Counted from the first letter of the stretch, positions 22,763-33,263 are shown. The stretch is DNA of 64,000 nt from Isoetes taiwanensis (GCA_021234155.1 JAJEKV010000024.1:17073030-17137029); one strand, 5' to 3'. Notes: generated by a model not told the origin, from the sequence alone. Made by a program: numbers and translations.

Positions 22763-25700
22763 CTGGCGCCTCATGCCGGGGTCTCTTGGGCTCATGATCA
22801 TCCTCTTTGTTTTTATTTCAAGTATCTCCAAAAGTTTTTTTCAACAAAAATTTGATTTTACATCGACATTTGGGTTCTCATCTCTGTAATTGCCTGGTGT
22901 TCCGAAAGGGGCAAACCTGGTTTTTGGCGAGAATAAAGTAAGCGTTACATTTTTTTCGGTGCCAATCTTTGCCGCAAACTCGCATCATTTGCAAGGCATT
23001 TATTCTTCATCGACTTATATTCTCCCTCGACAATCGTTTTTGGCACAATACAGTTTTCTTTATGGAAATAAAGCTCGTTCTTGAGCAACCCTTAAGCCTC
23101 AAGCACAGTATTTTGAGGTGGAGATACCCTCTGGTCTCCCCGTCTGCACATTTCCGACCAATCGGCAAGGGCGCTCACATCTTACGCATCTGAAATTCTT
23201 AGAAGATTATTGTTGATTATTTCTGAGAAGGTCGATGGTTCGGCTAGCCTCCATCTATCGCCAAGCAAATAAAAAAAGGACCGTCATTCTCGGTATTTAT
23301 CGCTACTCAGGAAACATTTACACATACGGCTCAATTTTCTTTCCATACGGGATGCATCACAACCGCCTTCCGGTCGGCGAGATCTGCACAAGGCTTACAA
23401 ATTTTTTGTGCAACATCAAAGTTCTTTAGAAAAAGCTTCCTTACGCTCTCTTATTATTCGGACCGATATTTCACCAAGCTTCTTCTTCAGATATTTCTTT
23501 CCTCTGTTCATATCTTACGCTCTCATTCCACACCGCCAATCGGTTTTCTTCGTTGAGGTCTTTTCCTTCCCTCCTGTCACGGGGGTCTATTGTTACAACC
23601 TGATTTGGCTCCACGACCTTGGCGTTATCTCTCAGTAAAAACAAGGGCATTAATTAGCCCTTTGGTTCAAACCGACACCATGGCGTTCTTACCTTTGTCG
23701 GCCCATACACGATCGCTACTAGGCGGCTTCAAACGTTTCGATCCGGTAATGGGCAGTTTCAAGGATGTTTGAGATTTTTTCCTTAGCCACGACAAACAAC
23801 CGAGCCACAAAAACAAAGGAGGCCCAACGGCTCTTTCGAATTTCACGGGCTCAAATACAAGGTCTCAGACCATATTCCAGTGAATCGAATCCACCATCCC
23901 TTCTACTGCAAAAGCACCGGAGGAATTTTTTAGCTCATTACGAACTCCATCCATGAGCAAACCCACGAATTAAGCGATTACGGGGCGGATAAATTCTTCA
24001 GCTCAAGATCCTTTACGGCATTTTCGAACCATTCGGGCACAAGAAGCCCGGCAATCATGGCCACCGCAGCGCTTGAAATTGTAGAGACAATTTTTGAGCT
24101 CAAGGTCCTCGGTTCCGCTCAACACAAGGAGATTTTTCAGCTATGCTTTCGGACCAGGCGGACCACATTCATATTTTCGGTTCCACTTTCGCGACATGAT
24201 AGACATAGGGGCAAATCGTTACGCCTGCCCAAATTCCATTAACAACACCAGGCGAGTCTATGTTTTCGGTTCCATATCAAATCGTCAAAGAAACAAGGCT
24301 GCTTTCGATCATTGCCGTCAAGAACATTCAGGCCATAAGCTTTTGCTTGCGGCCATAGCTGCACCATCAAGCCTTGCCCAATATCGTATCAAATCACGCA
24401 GGCATATTTGACCCATTGCTTCCACGGCGTGGAAGGCATTTTCTCAAAATATGGTGGCCTTCATGGCAAATCCAACAAGCTGCTACCTCCACGGCCATCA
24501 CGGCGTGGCACAAATTCTCTCTTCATGTCTCTATCGTCACTCTATTCACATCCCTGTTGTAGAACTTCGCCCGCGGGCGTGTCCACGGCCCCCACGGCGG
24601 CGTGCACCCCCTTCCTCCACGGCCTCCCACGGCATGTCCACGGCCCCCGGCGTGGGTCAAGACCACACGGCGTGGGTCAAGACCGAGCCCACGGCCCATC
24701 ACGGGGCGTGGCACCACTTCACTGCGTGGGGCGCGGGCACGGGATGGCATCCATAGTATTCACCACGGCCTTTTGGCGTGGCATTTTTTCTCGGAGAAAA
24801 TTTCGCATCTAAGGCCATTTATAATGGACAACATTTTTGGTATATTCCACCTCATCTTATATTGAAGAAGGTTCTTTTCTCTACCATCTATCACGTCTTT
24901 TATTATGTATATGGCAAATGGCGTGAAGATGCATTTTGCCTTCCGCCCTCTTCCAACATCAACCTTACATGGCCCAACGGCATGTTAAGGCCATTCTTGA
25001 GCTATGCATGCACAAATTGATCACGGCCACTTGGCGTGATTTTTTAATGGTGACTTTTTGCCTCTTTGTCCAATTTTTGCGGCATCCTGCCTTTGAGGTA
25101 CAATTTCATCAACCCATGATTCCATACCCATCAATACAACAACATCACGACCCAACGGCGTGAGTTCATCACAACTGTCATGGCCCCTCACGGCGTGACT
25201 TCAAGCACAACTTTCAATCCACTTTTGACACAAGCAGCATCTGGAGCATATTTTTGGCACATTTTGGGGGACGCCTCATCTTTTGTCCGATTCTTCGATC
25301 TGCTTTGCACCTTTGTACCAATAAATTTCAAGTTCCTACAATGGCGTGAAGATGAATTCTGCCTTCCGCCCCTTCGTACATCAACCTCACACGGCCACAT
25401 GGCGTGTCAACTTTTCAAGTTCAACATTTTGCTCAACCTCATCCGTCCATAATACATGGCGGTTGAGCCTCTTTCAAGATCAACAAATGGCGTGAAGATG
25501 AATTCTGCCTTCCGCCCCTTCCATTTCAACTCCTTCAAGTTCAACTATTTGCTCAAACTCCTTCAAGTTCAACAAATGGCGTGACGCTGACTTGCCTTCC
25601 GCCCCTTCAATCACTTATGTTTCAACTCCTTGTTTCAACTTTTCAAGTTCAACACTGGCGTGAAGATGACTTAGGACCTTTCCGCCCCTTCAATCACTTA

Positions 25701-26092
25701 TGTTTCAACTCCTTGTTTCCACTTTTCAAGTTCAACACTTAGGACCTTTCGCCCCTTCAACAATGTTTCTTTCCAAATTTTTGTTCCACTCATTACAAGA
25801 CACTTTGATTGGCGCATGTATTCGGAGCTAAGTGGCAAGCTCTATGAGAAGTGGTGACAGCCTTCTCAACATTAGATTCGACTTCTATGGAATTAAAGGA
25901 GCTTGTGGCAAGCTCAAGAGAAGTGGTGACAGCCTTCTCAACCTCTCATGATTTTTGTACTTCATCGATATTGGCATTTTTGGGTCAAGACTTCGGCGAC
26001 ATTCTCATTATTTCCCCTCACTTTGGACACTGTTGTAAATGTTTAACCTGCTGTTATAAAGGTTCTACATAGTTTGGTGTGGTGGGGGGGAG

Positions 26093-26539
26093 TGTTAGCC
26101 CTTTGGGCTAAACATATGTATGAGTGGCATAGGCCACATGTATTTATCACATTGGACCACTTGATCTAGGGCCCAGATTTAGCCCACATATGTGGTAGGT
26201 GGCATAGGCCACATGTATTTGTCATATTGGACCCCACAATCTATGGCCCAGATTTAGCCTAGATCTGTGGACGGTGAGATGTCAGTTAGGGTTAGGGTTT
26301 TGCTCTACTATTTAGAGAGAGCATTTCCTCTCATTGTTTAGGCTTTTGCTCACGTTTTGGAGCACCTCCTTTTGGAGCATCAATATGATTCTGTTTTGTT
26401 CATTCTTTGCTTTGTTCTTGTTCTTGGAGTTTCTTCCCACCTTCTTTTGTTGATCCATGAGCATTTGTGGCAGCCTTGTGGCATCCGGCAGTCATGGACT
26501 GCTGCTGCAAGGTGATGCCAAGAACCCCAAACATCAACA
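26093..26539 (+). repeat. 3' LTR
   Basis: 447 bases, near-identical to the 5' LTR, preceded by a polypurine tract and followed by TCAAG. Confidence 0.92.
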
Positions 26540-26544
26540 TCAAG

Positions 26545-27133
26545 TAACCATTTTGGGATGGGAGTTGCTGTCTTTGGTTTTCACATCGTTTAGTTTGGTT
26601 GCACCGTAGCGATCTTGAAGCTTTGATAATTTGGTGTGGTATGCCCTTTTAAGGTTTATCAGTTCGTTCTTGTGTGATTCTCACGTTGGTTTGCAATGTT
26701 TTTAATTGTTAGTTCACTGCTTATTGACCTTTCCAGCTTGCTCGTCTGTTTCTTTGGGAGTTGATAGTTACACGCTTTATACAGGAGGCATCTTCATTTG
26801 GGTCAGTTTGTTGGGCTTTGGGGGAATGATTTGCATCTTGTCATGCATTTTTAGATGGTGTTTTATGACAGTTGGAGCTTCGTCTATGCGTCACATTTTA
26901 TTTTTGATACTATAGCCTAGCTTTTTCCAATATCTGCTAATGGTAATATGGTCCTTTAAGCTTACGTTGCTCGCATAGTATGTGGCTTTGTGCTTGTTAA
27001 TTACGAGTTGCGTCTATGTTCCCTCGTGCGGTTCTTGTGCCAATCTTGTGGTGGTTCATGTAAGATTGTTCAAACTAGTTGTCTTTTGAGCCTTATGTCC
27101 ACCTTTAGCATAGTCACATGCCTTCATCCCTTT
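26545..27133. other. Continuation of unit 1, non-coding
   Basis: T-rich sequence between the LTR element and the hAT-like MITE. No coding or RNA feature recognised. Confidence 0.5.
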
Positions 27134-27141
27134 GTAGAGTT

Positions 27142-27380
27142 CCCGGGGGATTCACCTTTATCACATGAGCATATGCCACCTGCGTGCTTAAGGTGAGAAG
27201 AAACACCCCTATATACGTACGCAAACGTGTTGGAAAAACACCCCTTCCATAGAGAAAATACACTAGAATGTCAGTAAGAGGGGGATTTAAACCCCTAGTA
27301 TACGTACGAAAACATCGAGAAAAAACCCCCTTCCATACACTCACTAGGTTTATACGGGTCTTCTGGGTGAATCCCCCGGG
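27142..27380. mobile_element. hAT-like MITE with perfect 15-bp TIRs and 8-bp target duplication
   Basis: CCCGGGGGATTCACC (27142-27156) and its exact reverse complement (27366-27380) bound a 239-bp non-coding element. GTAGAGTT flanks it on both sides (27134-27141 and 27381-27388). An 8-bp duplication is characteristic of the hAT superfamily. The interior holds two related AC-rich blocks, each with a TACGTACG core. Confidence 0.9.
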
Positions 27381-27783
27381 GTAGAGTTGTGTACATGTCA
27401 TATCATTTGAGTCCTTAACTCTTATACTTTTGTTTTTTAGAGTTTGTAATTGTTAGTCCACTTCTTGTTAGTCCTTTCAACTCACGCTTCCTATTTTTGC
27501 TCTAGAGTTGTTCCTTACATGCTTGACGTGAGAGGCATCTTTAGTTGGTGGCCCGTCGGGTTTTGTTACGTGAATTGCATTTGTAGTGCTCCGTTGGAGG
27601 GTCTCTTACAGTTATTTGCATGCTTGTGTTGGACCTTGTAGTTATGTAGTTATGCGGTTCGTCATTTTTTCGTTGCCTCTTTTCTTTTTAAGCGATGACA
27701 TGATACCCTTAGTCATTCGATTTCCTAATTTTCTGCCTCTTTTTTCAGCTTGGTTGTTTGGTTGAGTGCAACTAGGCTCTAGA

Positions 27784-28756
27784 AGTATGATTTATCTGCG
27801 TTTCAAGATTAGCAGATAAATCCGCTTCTTGAGGCTAGTTGAGGGAGTTCCCTTAGAGTATTTATAGCCTTTTCCAGCTCTTTCATTTTCATCAGCCGTC
27901 TTTGAGCCTCTCCCTTTGTGGTCGCCTATCCTACCCCCCTACCCCCTTCTCATTTAAGCTGTTTAGTCCTGCACTATTGAAGTTTCTTTTAGTCGATGTC
28001 TTAGTTTGCTCATGTTGATTGTTTTGTTGTTGTCTTCTTGATCTTGTTATGCTATCTTGCGCAACGGGTTTGGGGCTCTCATGCCAAGCAACGTGGTTGT
28101 GGCAAGTCTCAAGTCTTGAGTCTTGGGTTTTAAGTGGATGACAATGTTAATGGCTCCTGCGCTGTGGTGGTTGGCCCGCATGTGTTAAAGATGTGGTGGT
28201 CCTTGTGCCAAGATTGAGGTCCTCATGCCAGGTGTTTCATTTCCTCGTGCCAGGTGTTCTGTTGTTTTCTTTCTGCAGATGTGCTCGAGATGGATGTGGA
28301 TTTGGACTTGTGACTGTGTTGGTGTTCATAAAGATTCCTTGTGGGCCAAGCATTGGAGGATCGGCCCTCGTGCCAGTGGATGTTGGATTGGTGGTTTTTG
28401 CAGGTTACAGATCGAGATTTGTTAGCTTGGATGCACTTATTCCTCACTCTGGGTGTGGCCTCTTGTGCAAGGTTGAGGTCGTCGTTGCAAATGATGGAGA
28501 TGAAGGTTTACAAATCTTCATTGTAACTTTGTTGTTATCAATTATTATACAAATTTGTCTAATGGTAGCTGATTATTCCTGTACATCTGAAAAGGTTATT
28601 CTTGTACACCCAAAAAGGCTGGTGGGCATGAGGGTTTTTGTTGGAAGTATTTTAACATTATGTTGTATCTTTTTATTTGGTAATAAAGAGAAGGGCTCCT
28701 ATGGCTCATTCATTCATTCAGCTTGGTTGTTTGGTTGAGTGCAACTAGGCTCTAGA
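27784..28756 (+). mobile_element. Unit 2, short internally deleted copy
   Basis: Begins with the 156-base start block and ends with the 39-base end block. AATAAAG at about 28682 could act as a poly(A) signal. One plus-strand frame of 181 codons (28193-28738) crosses it but is low-complexity and hydrophobic with no recognisable domain, so I do not call it a gene. Confidence 0.5.
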
Positions 28757-28862
28757 ATAATTTTTATTGATAATTTCGGTGATACAATCTATACATAAGT
28801 AATTTTACTGATACATAACTAAAGATAGAACTTCTCATTGAAGCAAAATAGAACGGCATGGA

Positions 28863-28929
28863 GATCACACGACGCGAAATCCATTGATTGCTATCTAATT
28901 GCAAGCAAGGCATTTCGCGTCGTGTGATC
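28863..28929. repeat. Shared-stem hairpin 7
   Basis: GATCACACGACGCGAAAT pairs perfectly with ATTTCGCGTCGTGTGATC (18 bp). It stands about 100 bases after the stop of copy B, matching hairpin 4 after copy A. Confidence 0.93.
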
Positions 28930-29027
28930 TTTTAATAAAACAGAACATACATTGGAATAAGAGGATAGATAGAAGCAAAAAATAGAGAAAACTTTTCTTT
29001 GAAGCAAAAAATAGATAGATACAACGG

Positions 29028-29450
29028 CTAGGGATCTTCACGATCCTCTAGCTGATTTTCATCATCGTCTAGCTGATTTTCATGGTCCTGCAGCTGAAGC
29101 CGTAAGGCTGCGTTTTCATCCTCCGCAGCTCGGAGCTTCTTCTCCATATCTTCTAAGGCCTGCGAAATACTGTGAGCAGTTTCAACTGCCTCGGCCCTGC
29201 GGCTAGTCGCCTCTTGGTACATGGCGAATGTTTCCGCGAGCTCAATGTCTCGCTCATGCAGCAGCGCCCTCATGAAGGCTAATCTGTCGACCGCCTCCAT
29301 ATTCTCGGCGACGAGACGACTGTTTTCATCGTGGATCTCCTTGAATCTCTTCATCACCACTGCAAGGGTGATGTCCGCGGCGCGATTCCGGGCACTTTCG
29401 GGAGTGCTATCTTGGCGTGGTAAACTGCGAGAGGAAGATGAAGATGCCAT
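29028..29450 (-). CDS. Coiled-coil protein, copy B of the duplicated gene
   Basis: 140 aa from MASSSSSRSLPRQ. An upstream in-frame ATG would add 27 residues, but the copy A start and the position of the TATA box favour the inner one. It has the same DITLAVVMKRFKEI motif and coiled coil as copy A. The tail is expanded by repeats of a D-x-E-N-Q-L unit and ends REDP. The frame is intact. The flanks are duplicated too: TATA box and hairpin 8 upstream, hairpin 7 downstream, and an AATAATTTTTATT block on each side of the gene (28757 and 29764). Confidence 0.7.
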   Translation of the reverse strand: MASSSSSRSLPRQDSTPESARNRAADITLAVVMKRFKEIHDENSRLVAENMEAVDRLAFMRALLHERDIELAETFAMYQEATSRRAEAVETAHSISQALEDMEKKLRAAEDENAALRLQLQDHENQLDDDENQLEDREDP

Positions 29451-29538
29451 CGGAGGCGAGGAAGGTGGAAGGCGGAAGCCGGAAGTAAAGATGAGCGAAA
29501 GGCGGAAGGCGTCGGAGGTCAAAGTGGACATAGGTCTT

Positions 29539-29547
29539 CTATTTATA
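29539..29547 (-). promoter_or_regulatory. TATA box, copy B coiled-coil gene
   Basis: TATAAATAG on the minus strand about 90 bases upstream of the copy B start, in the same block as in copy A. Confidence 0.65.
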
Positions 29548-29571
29548 ACATAGATTTAAGTAGTAACCCGG

Positions 29572-29635
29572 TCCACACGGCCGAAGGATGCCGTCGGTCG
29601 AGGAAAATGGACCGTTGCTTCTCGCGTCGTATGAG
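29572..29635. repeat. Shared-stem hairpin 8 (decayed)
   Basis: CCACACGGCCGAAGG against CTTCTCGCGTCGTATG: recognisably the counterpart of hairpin 5 but with several arm substitutions, so pairing is weakened. Confidence 0.65.
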
Positions 29636-29851
29636 GAATAAATAAATTAATTATTTTTTTCCAATAATATTTCATTTCTTGAGAGAAATATCACGAGCGA
29701 AAACCTAGATATGACAGAAAATCGACCGATGTATTTCAAGGTGATGTGAATAAATACAAATAAAATAATTTTTATTAGTAATTTCGGTAATACAATCTAT
29801 ACATAAATAATTTTCTTGATACAAGTTGGAAAATATATAACTTCCAATTTT

Positions 29852-31590
29852 TCAAGCTTCATCGTCAATTTCATGCTCTTTCAATCCCCACCCGCCTTGA
29901 TCCAACAAGGCAATGACTTCCATGTTATCGACCCCGACTTCCAACCTTGGGTGAGTCAAGCCGCCAGCTAAAAATTTAACATATTGCTTTCGCCTTGAGA
30001 CCGGCTTGTTAGTCAAAATATTGTAACATAACATCCCATCCGAATTTCTATCACCCTTTAGGTGTTTGATGCCAATTGGGAATGGTTCCCGACATGCATA
30101 ATGCACGGATGTAATAGACAAACTCTGCACCTTTTGGACTGAAAGTTCTCAAAAGCGATTATCTCCCTATTAACGAATCTTGAGATATATCGTAACAATG
30201 TGGAGTCCTTCAATCTTTCCTGTCCCCCGCGTGCATGTCGGCAAGAAAAATCATCTAACAAATAAGAACCCTCAAGCTTATCTTCTTCACATTTCTCCTC
30301 TCTATGAGGCTTATCTTTGCCGATTGATTGACTGAAGGGCACACGCCAAACACAGATCCTATTGGCAGCTTTGCACGGAGACGCTGGAATTCTTCTTCCG
30401 TTGGTAGATTCGCCTCCTCTTGAGCAAATCGAGACTCCAGCCTCTCATAGGCTTCTTTAAGCTTTATAGCATTGCCGGTATAAGAAGACACTTCAAACAT
30501 CTCTTTGTCCAAATCCTCTTCAAAATCTAGGCCCAGATTTCCCCATTCGGCCAAGATACTGATAAGCTCGTCTTCCCTAGCACACATTCGTAACAAAGAC
30601 GGGTTCCTCAGTATATCACTTAGCAATAAGTATTCTTTGCCTTCCACTAAAATTGGCGTTATGTCAGACAACTTCTTTTCATCCTCATCCTCATCCTCAT
30701 CCTCATGGGTAAAAGCATGTTAGGGTGTACCACTTTTGGAACCTGCAAAAGTACATACACTAGGTACTTCAGAACTGGGTACTTTCTCATTTTTATTTTC
30801 ATCTAGTACAAAAGTCCAAAATAAAAGTCAAGGACGCATTAATAGTCAAAGCTAAGATAAAGATAATGCTACCGGAGAGCAAAATATATATAAAAGTTCT
30901 AAAATGTACCTTTTATTGAGATATTACACAGGTACCCAGTACCCAGTCTTGGGTACCTTTTTAGGTACTTTTTTGGTCACTAAATAATACTTTTTAAGGG
31001 ACACCCTAACATGCTTTTACCCTCATCCTCATCCTCATCCTCATCACCTTCAGAATCATCTTCCTCCTCTGGTTCACCCAAGGCCAGTGCATCGAAGATA
31101 AAACTCCTACATTCTTGCTCTTCTTCTTGTAGACGTCATAGTCAGCATCATCACACATAACTGACCCCCCCTGGCTTAAAGATTTCATTGTTTCCAGTGT
31201 ATCTTCGGTTTGGCCGAGCAGAATGCAATAACTAGCAAATGCAAACGGCAAAGAGAAATAAGTTACCTTCTTAAGTACAAGGACGCAGCCAGGAGGAGCC
31301 CGTTGCGCAGCATTCTTGAAAAACATCTTCGCTGTTTGCAAATGGGAAGCCGCTTCCTCTAGAGATGGTTTTGGAATCCACGAGCCAGGGACATCTGCAA
31401 AGGACGTGCGCTGAGACCAAGCGGTCCGGCTGAAAGCTAAAGCAACCTCGCGATAGCATCCAAGCTCGCTACTGTTTGCCATGATGTCCAACTCCTTGCA
31501 ATAGAACGGATAAATCGCAGTCGGCGCAACTTCCTCGTTGTCATGTGGGGCAGATGCATATCATTCCAGGAACTTCACATAACAATCCAT
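29852..31590 (-). pseudogene. Acidic helical protein gene broken by a MITE, frameshifts and a stop
   Basis: The reading runs from an ATG at 31590 (MDCYVKFLE), through a TGA at 31561-31563, then an open frame of about 150 codons (MANSSELGCYREVALAF, then SLEEAASHLQTAKMFFKNAA). A shift between about 31130 and 31180 moves it into a frame reading GEPEEEDDSEGDEDEDED. The acidic run is cut by the 316-bp MITE at 30707-31022, then resumes as DEDEDEDEKK and continues (ITPILVEGKEYLLLSDIL) with two more frame changes near 30335 and 30125, ending at 29852. I recognise no family; the N-terminal half is TPR-like in helix spacing only. Flanked by hairpins 8 and 9. It is clearly dead. Confidence 0.65.
30707..31022. 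mobile_element. 316-bp MITE inserted in a coding acidic repeat
   Basis: The ends are inverted repeats of about 25 bases starting GGGTAAAAGCATGTTAGG, with few mismatches. The interior is non-coding, rich in GGTAC and GTACC words. It lies inside a (TCATCC)n-like tract that encodes Asp/Glu, so the target duplication (TCAT at least) cannot be told from the repeat. A TIR starting GGG with no coding capacity fits a small class II element of unresolved superfamily. Confidence 0.85.
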
Positions 31591-31731
31591 GGCGAAGCAG
31601 ATGACGAAAGCAAGAAGATGTTTAGGAGCGGTAAGGCGCTGTCACTTCTGAACTCAAGTAGCTGTTGTCGATTATGAAAGGGGACACAGCTGTTGTGGGG
31701 AAATTTGTCCGTACATTTTAGGGTTAGGGTT

Positions 31732-31801
31732 GGATCACACGACGCGAAAACTACTATGTGCAAAAAAAAAAGCACAATGCTTTCTGCGCGTCGTGTGATC
31801 C
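31732..31801. repeat. Shared-stem hairpin 9
   Basis: GGATCACACGACGCG pairs perfectly with CGCGTCGTGTGATCC. The loop holds an A10 run and a second small inverted repeat (TGTGC with GCACA). It lies between the 5' end of the acidic gene and the 3' end of the histone-like gene. Confidence 0.92.
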
Positions 31802-31937
31802 TCACGGATAACATTAAAAAAAAAAAATATACAAAGTGCGAACCTAGGCTTCTAAGAAAGAAATGGACTAAGAGATTAAGCTTATAAAGCCATTACATTA
31901 AAGAATATTATACATATGAAAAAAACACAAAGGCACT

Positions 31938-32775
31938 TCATGACCTTTTTTCTGGGGGATCTTTCTTCTTGTTGTATTCAGCCATACAATTTTGACCATA
32001 GTACTCGGGATCCCTTATGCGTAAGACCAGGTGCATGTCCTTGGGCATGACAGTCACCCGCTTGGCATGTATTGCTGCAAGCTGCGAGTCCTCGAACAGG
32101 CCAGACACCAACCGCCCGGAAGCCATTTGAAGAGCATTTAAGGCAGTTGCTTGAATTATGAATGGTATGATGTATCGCACCACACTCTTGCGAGAATCTC
32201 TTTCACGAGCACGGCAAATGGGAGACGCGAAATGACCATCTCGGTGCTCTTGATACTTCTTAATCTCGCGGCTCACTTTAATACCGAGGGCTTAGTCTTA
32301 CGCTTCCGGCCACTACCCTCACCCACCCGGCATTTGCGGGGCTCGGCCGGGTTTGTTGCTTGGCGACTCTTCCGGCCGTCTCCTCACATTTCTGGTCGCC
32401 TTCCCCTTTACGGCGTTGGGCCTCCTCCTTTGATTTGAAGGTCTGGCGCATTCCACGGGAGGAGCGGGAGGAGGGAAGAGCAAGAAAGAAGAGGCGGCTG
32501 CCCAATAATTAATCGGCGTCATATTCTGCTTTCGCGGGTCTCTCACATTTTCATCCTCCTCCTTGAACCGGAGTGCACCTCCCTACTTACTCCCGAGCTT
32601 CTCCCACCGGCCATCATCTGCATTTCTTTTCCTGGATCTTACATTAGGCATGGTGGGAGGAGGAGAATCTCTATCGAGACTTGATTCAGGATGTGGATGA
32701 AGGAGGCGGACCAATGTAATCACCTGGCCTTACACCCCCTGGATGGATCCTTGCGGTTTGCTTAGTTCTTGCCAT
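31938..32775 (-). pseudogene. Histone H3-like gene with long N-terminal tail, broken
   Basis: The start reads MARTKQTAR (ATG at 32775), identical to the H3 N-terminus. It is followed by a Pro-, Arg- and Lys-rich tail (for example RRPEESPSNKPGRAPQMPGG) of about 150 residues, far longer than in H3. A histone fold follows: REIKKYQE, then [20 protein letters not shown] and [13 protein letters not shown], matching helices alpha-N, alpha-2 and alpha-3 of H3. The fold diverges most at alpha-1. A C-terminal extension ends PPEKRS. The tail holds frame changes and a stop (near 32690, 32595, 32300), so the gene is dead as read, but the fold frame is intact. Centromeric (CENP-A type) and viral H3 variants both show long tails and divergence; I cannot choose between them. 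Confidence 0.75.
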
Positions 32776-32794
32776 GGCTTCTCAGCGGATGGCG

Positions 32795-32801
32795 CTTTAT
32801 A
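32795..32801 (-). promoter_or_regulatory. TATA-like box for the H3-like gene
   Basis: TATAAAG on the minus strand, about 20 bases upstream of the ATG, closer than in the other genes of this element. Confidence 0.4.
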
Positions 32802-32975
32802 CTACGAACACTGACAAAAATAGACAACTGGCAAGAGAGTAAAAAATAGAAGTTAAAGTAAAATATGATGGTAACTTTTAAAAATAATTGTGCGGAACCC
32901 TAAAAATATCGGACAAAATAACGGAACCCTAAAAACATTGGACAAAAACACAAATAAAAACCGAGATTCAAAGCG

Positions 32976-33188
32976 CTAGGCGATAGACAATTTCTTGTTG
33001 ATCGCGAACTCACTAAACTTTACATTTCCCTCTTGCCTGTAACCAACCCTAATGCCATCAATGAAATAATGGAAGTCGTTAGCAATCTCCTCTGTCTCCA
33101 TTAGCACTCTTAGCTCTGATAATGGCCATTCGATTTCCATGGTGGCTGTATAAATGACTTCCTCCCCTCGCCATACTCGAATATCCAC
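32976..33188 (-). CDS. Small hypothetical protein, possibly partial
   Basis: About 70 codons with no ATG at the start: the frame opens after a stop at about 33204 and the first candidate start is GTG at 33188. The protein begins VDIRVWRGEEVIYTATMEIE and ends INKKLSIA. Alternating hydrophobic and charged segments suggest beta strands. I recognise no family. An ATG-initiated version would need an upstream exon or repair of a frameshift, so it may be a remnant. Confidence 0.3.
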   Translation of the reverse strand: MDIRVWRGEEVIYTATMEIEWPLSELRVLMETEEIANDFHYFIDGIRVGYRQEGNVKFSEFAINKKLSIA

Positions 33189-33263
33189 CGCGTCGAGTGT
33201 GTCTCATTTATGGTCCTCAAACGGCTCCCAAAAAGTTGTGCAGCCTCTCTTTTTCTGTTTCCT

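Larger units (their letters stand above)
22313..26539 (+). mobile_element. Non-autonomous LTR retrotransposon with 5-bp target duplication
   Basis: The 5' LTR 22313-22762 and 3' LTR 26093-26539 both run TG to CA and are near-identical apart from a short patch near 22710-22735. TCAAG flanks the element (22308-22312 and 26540-26544). A primer-binding-site-like TGGCGCCTCATGCCGGGG starts at 22764 and a polypurine tract (GGTGGGGGGGAG) precedes the 3' LTR. The 3.3-kb interior has no gag or pol frame. It is made of short T-rich and GC-rich phrases, with many CCACGGC and GGCGTGG words (24400-25400) and repeated blocks containing GGCGTGAAGATG (25320-25700). This is the LARD-type layout: it would depend on proteins from another element. 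High LTR identity means a recent insertion. Confidence 0.9.
18315..28756. mobile_element. Composite insertion of two tandem units with shared ends
   Basis: Two units begin with the same block of about 156 bases (18315-18470 and 27784-27940) and end with the same 39 bases (27745-27783 and 28718-28756, ending CAACTAGGCTCTAGA). Unit 1 is 18315-27783 and contains two nested elements. Unit 2 (27784-28756) is only 973 bases and looks internally deleted. The start block holds an inverted repeat (TTATCTGC and GCAGATAA) and a TATA-like TATTTATAG. Unit 2 has AATAAAG near its end. There is no coding capacity. Shared 5' and 3' ends with variable middles fit a non-autonomous non-LTR or rolling-circle family, but no diagnostic end is present. 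It separates the two coiled-coil gene copies. Confidence 0.5.

Noticed and set aside
24408-24865. Overlapping plus and minus frames in the GC-rich interior of the LTR element
   Set aside because: They arise from repeated CACGGC and GGCGTG words. Several frames are open at once, as low-complexity DNA gives.
28193-28738. 181-codon plus-strand open frame
   Set aside because: Lies in a non-coding mobile unit, ends within the repeated end block, and has no recognisable domain or promoter logic.
18315-28756. Reading the 156-base start blocks as LTRs of one 9.6-kb LTR element
   Set aside because: The repeats do not start TG or end CA, no PBS or PPT lies beside them, and the 39-base end repeats show instead two units in tandem.
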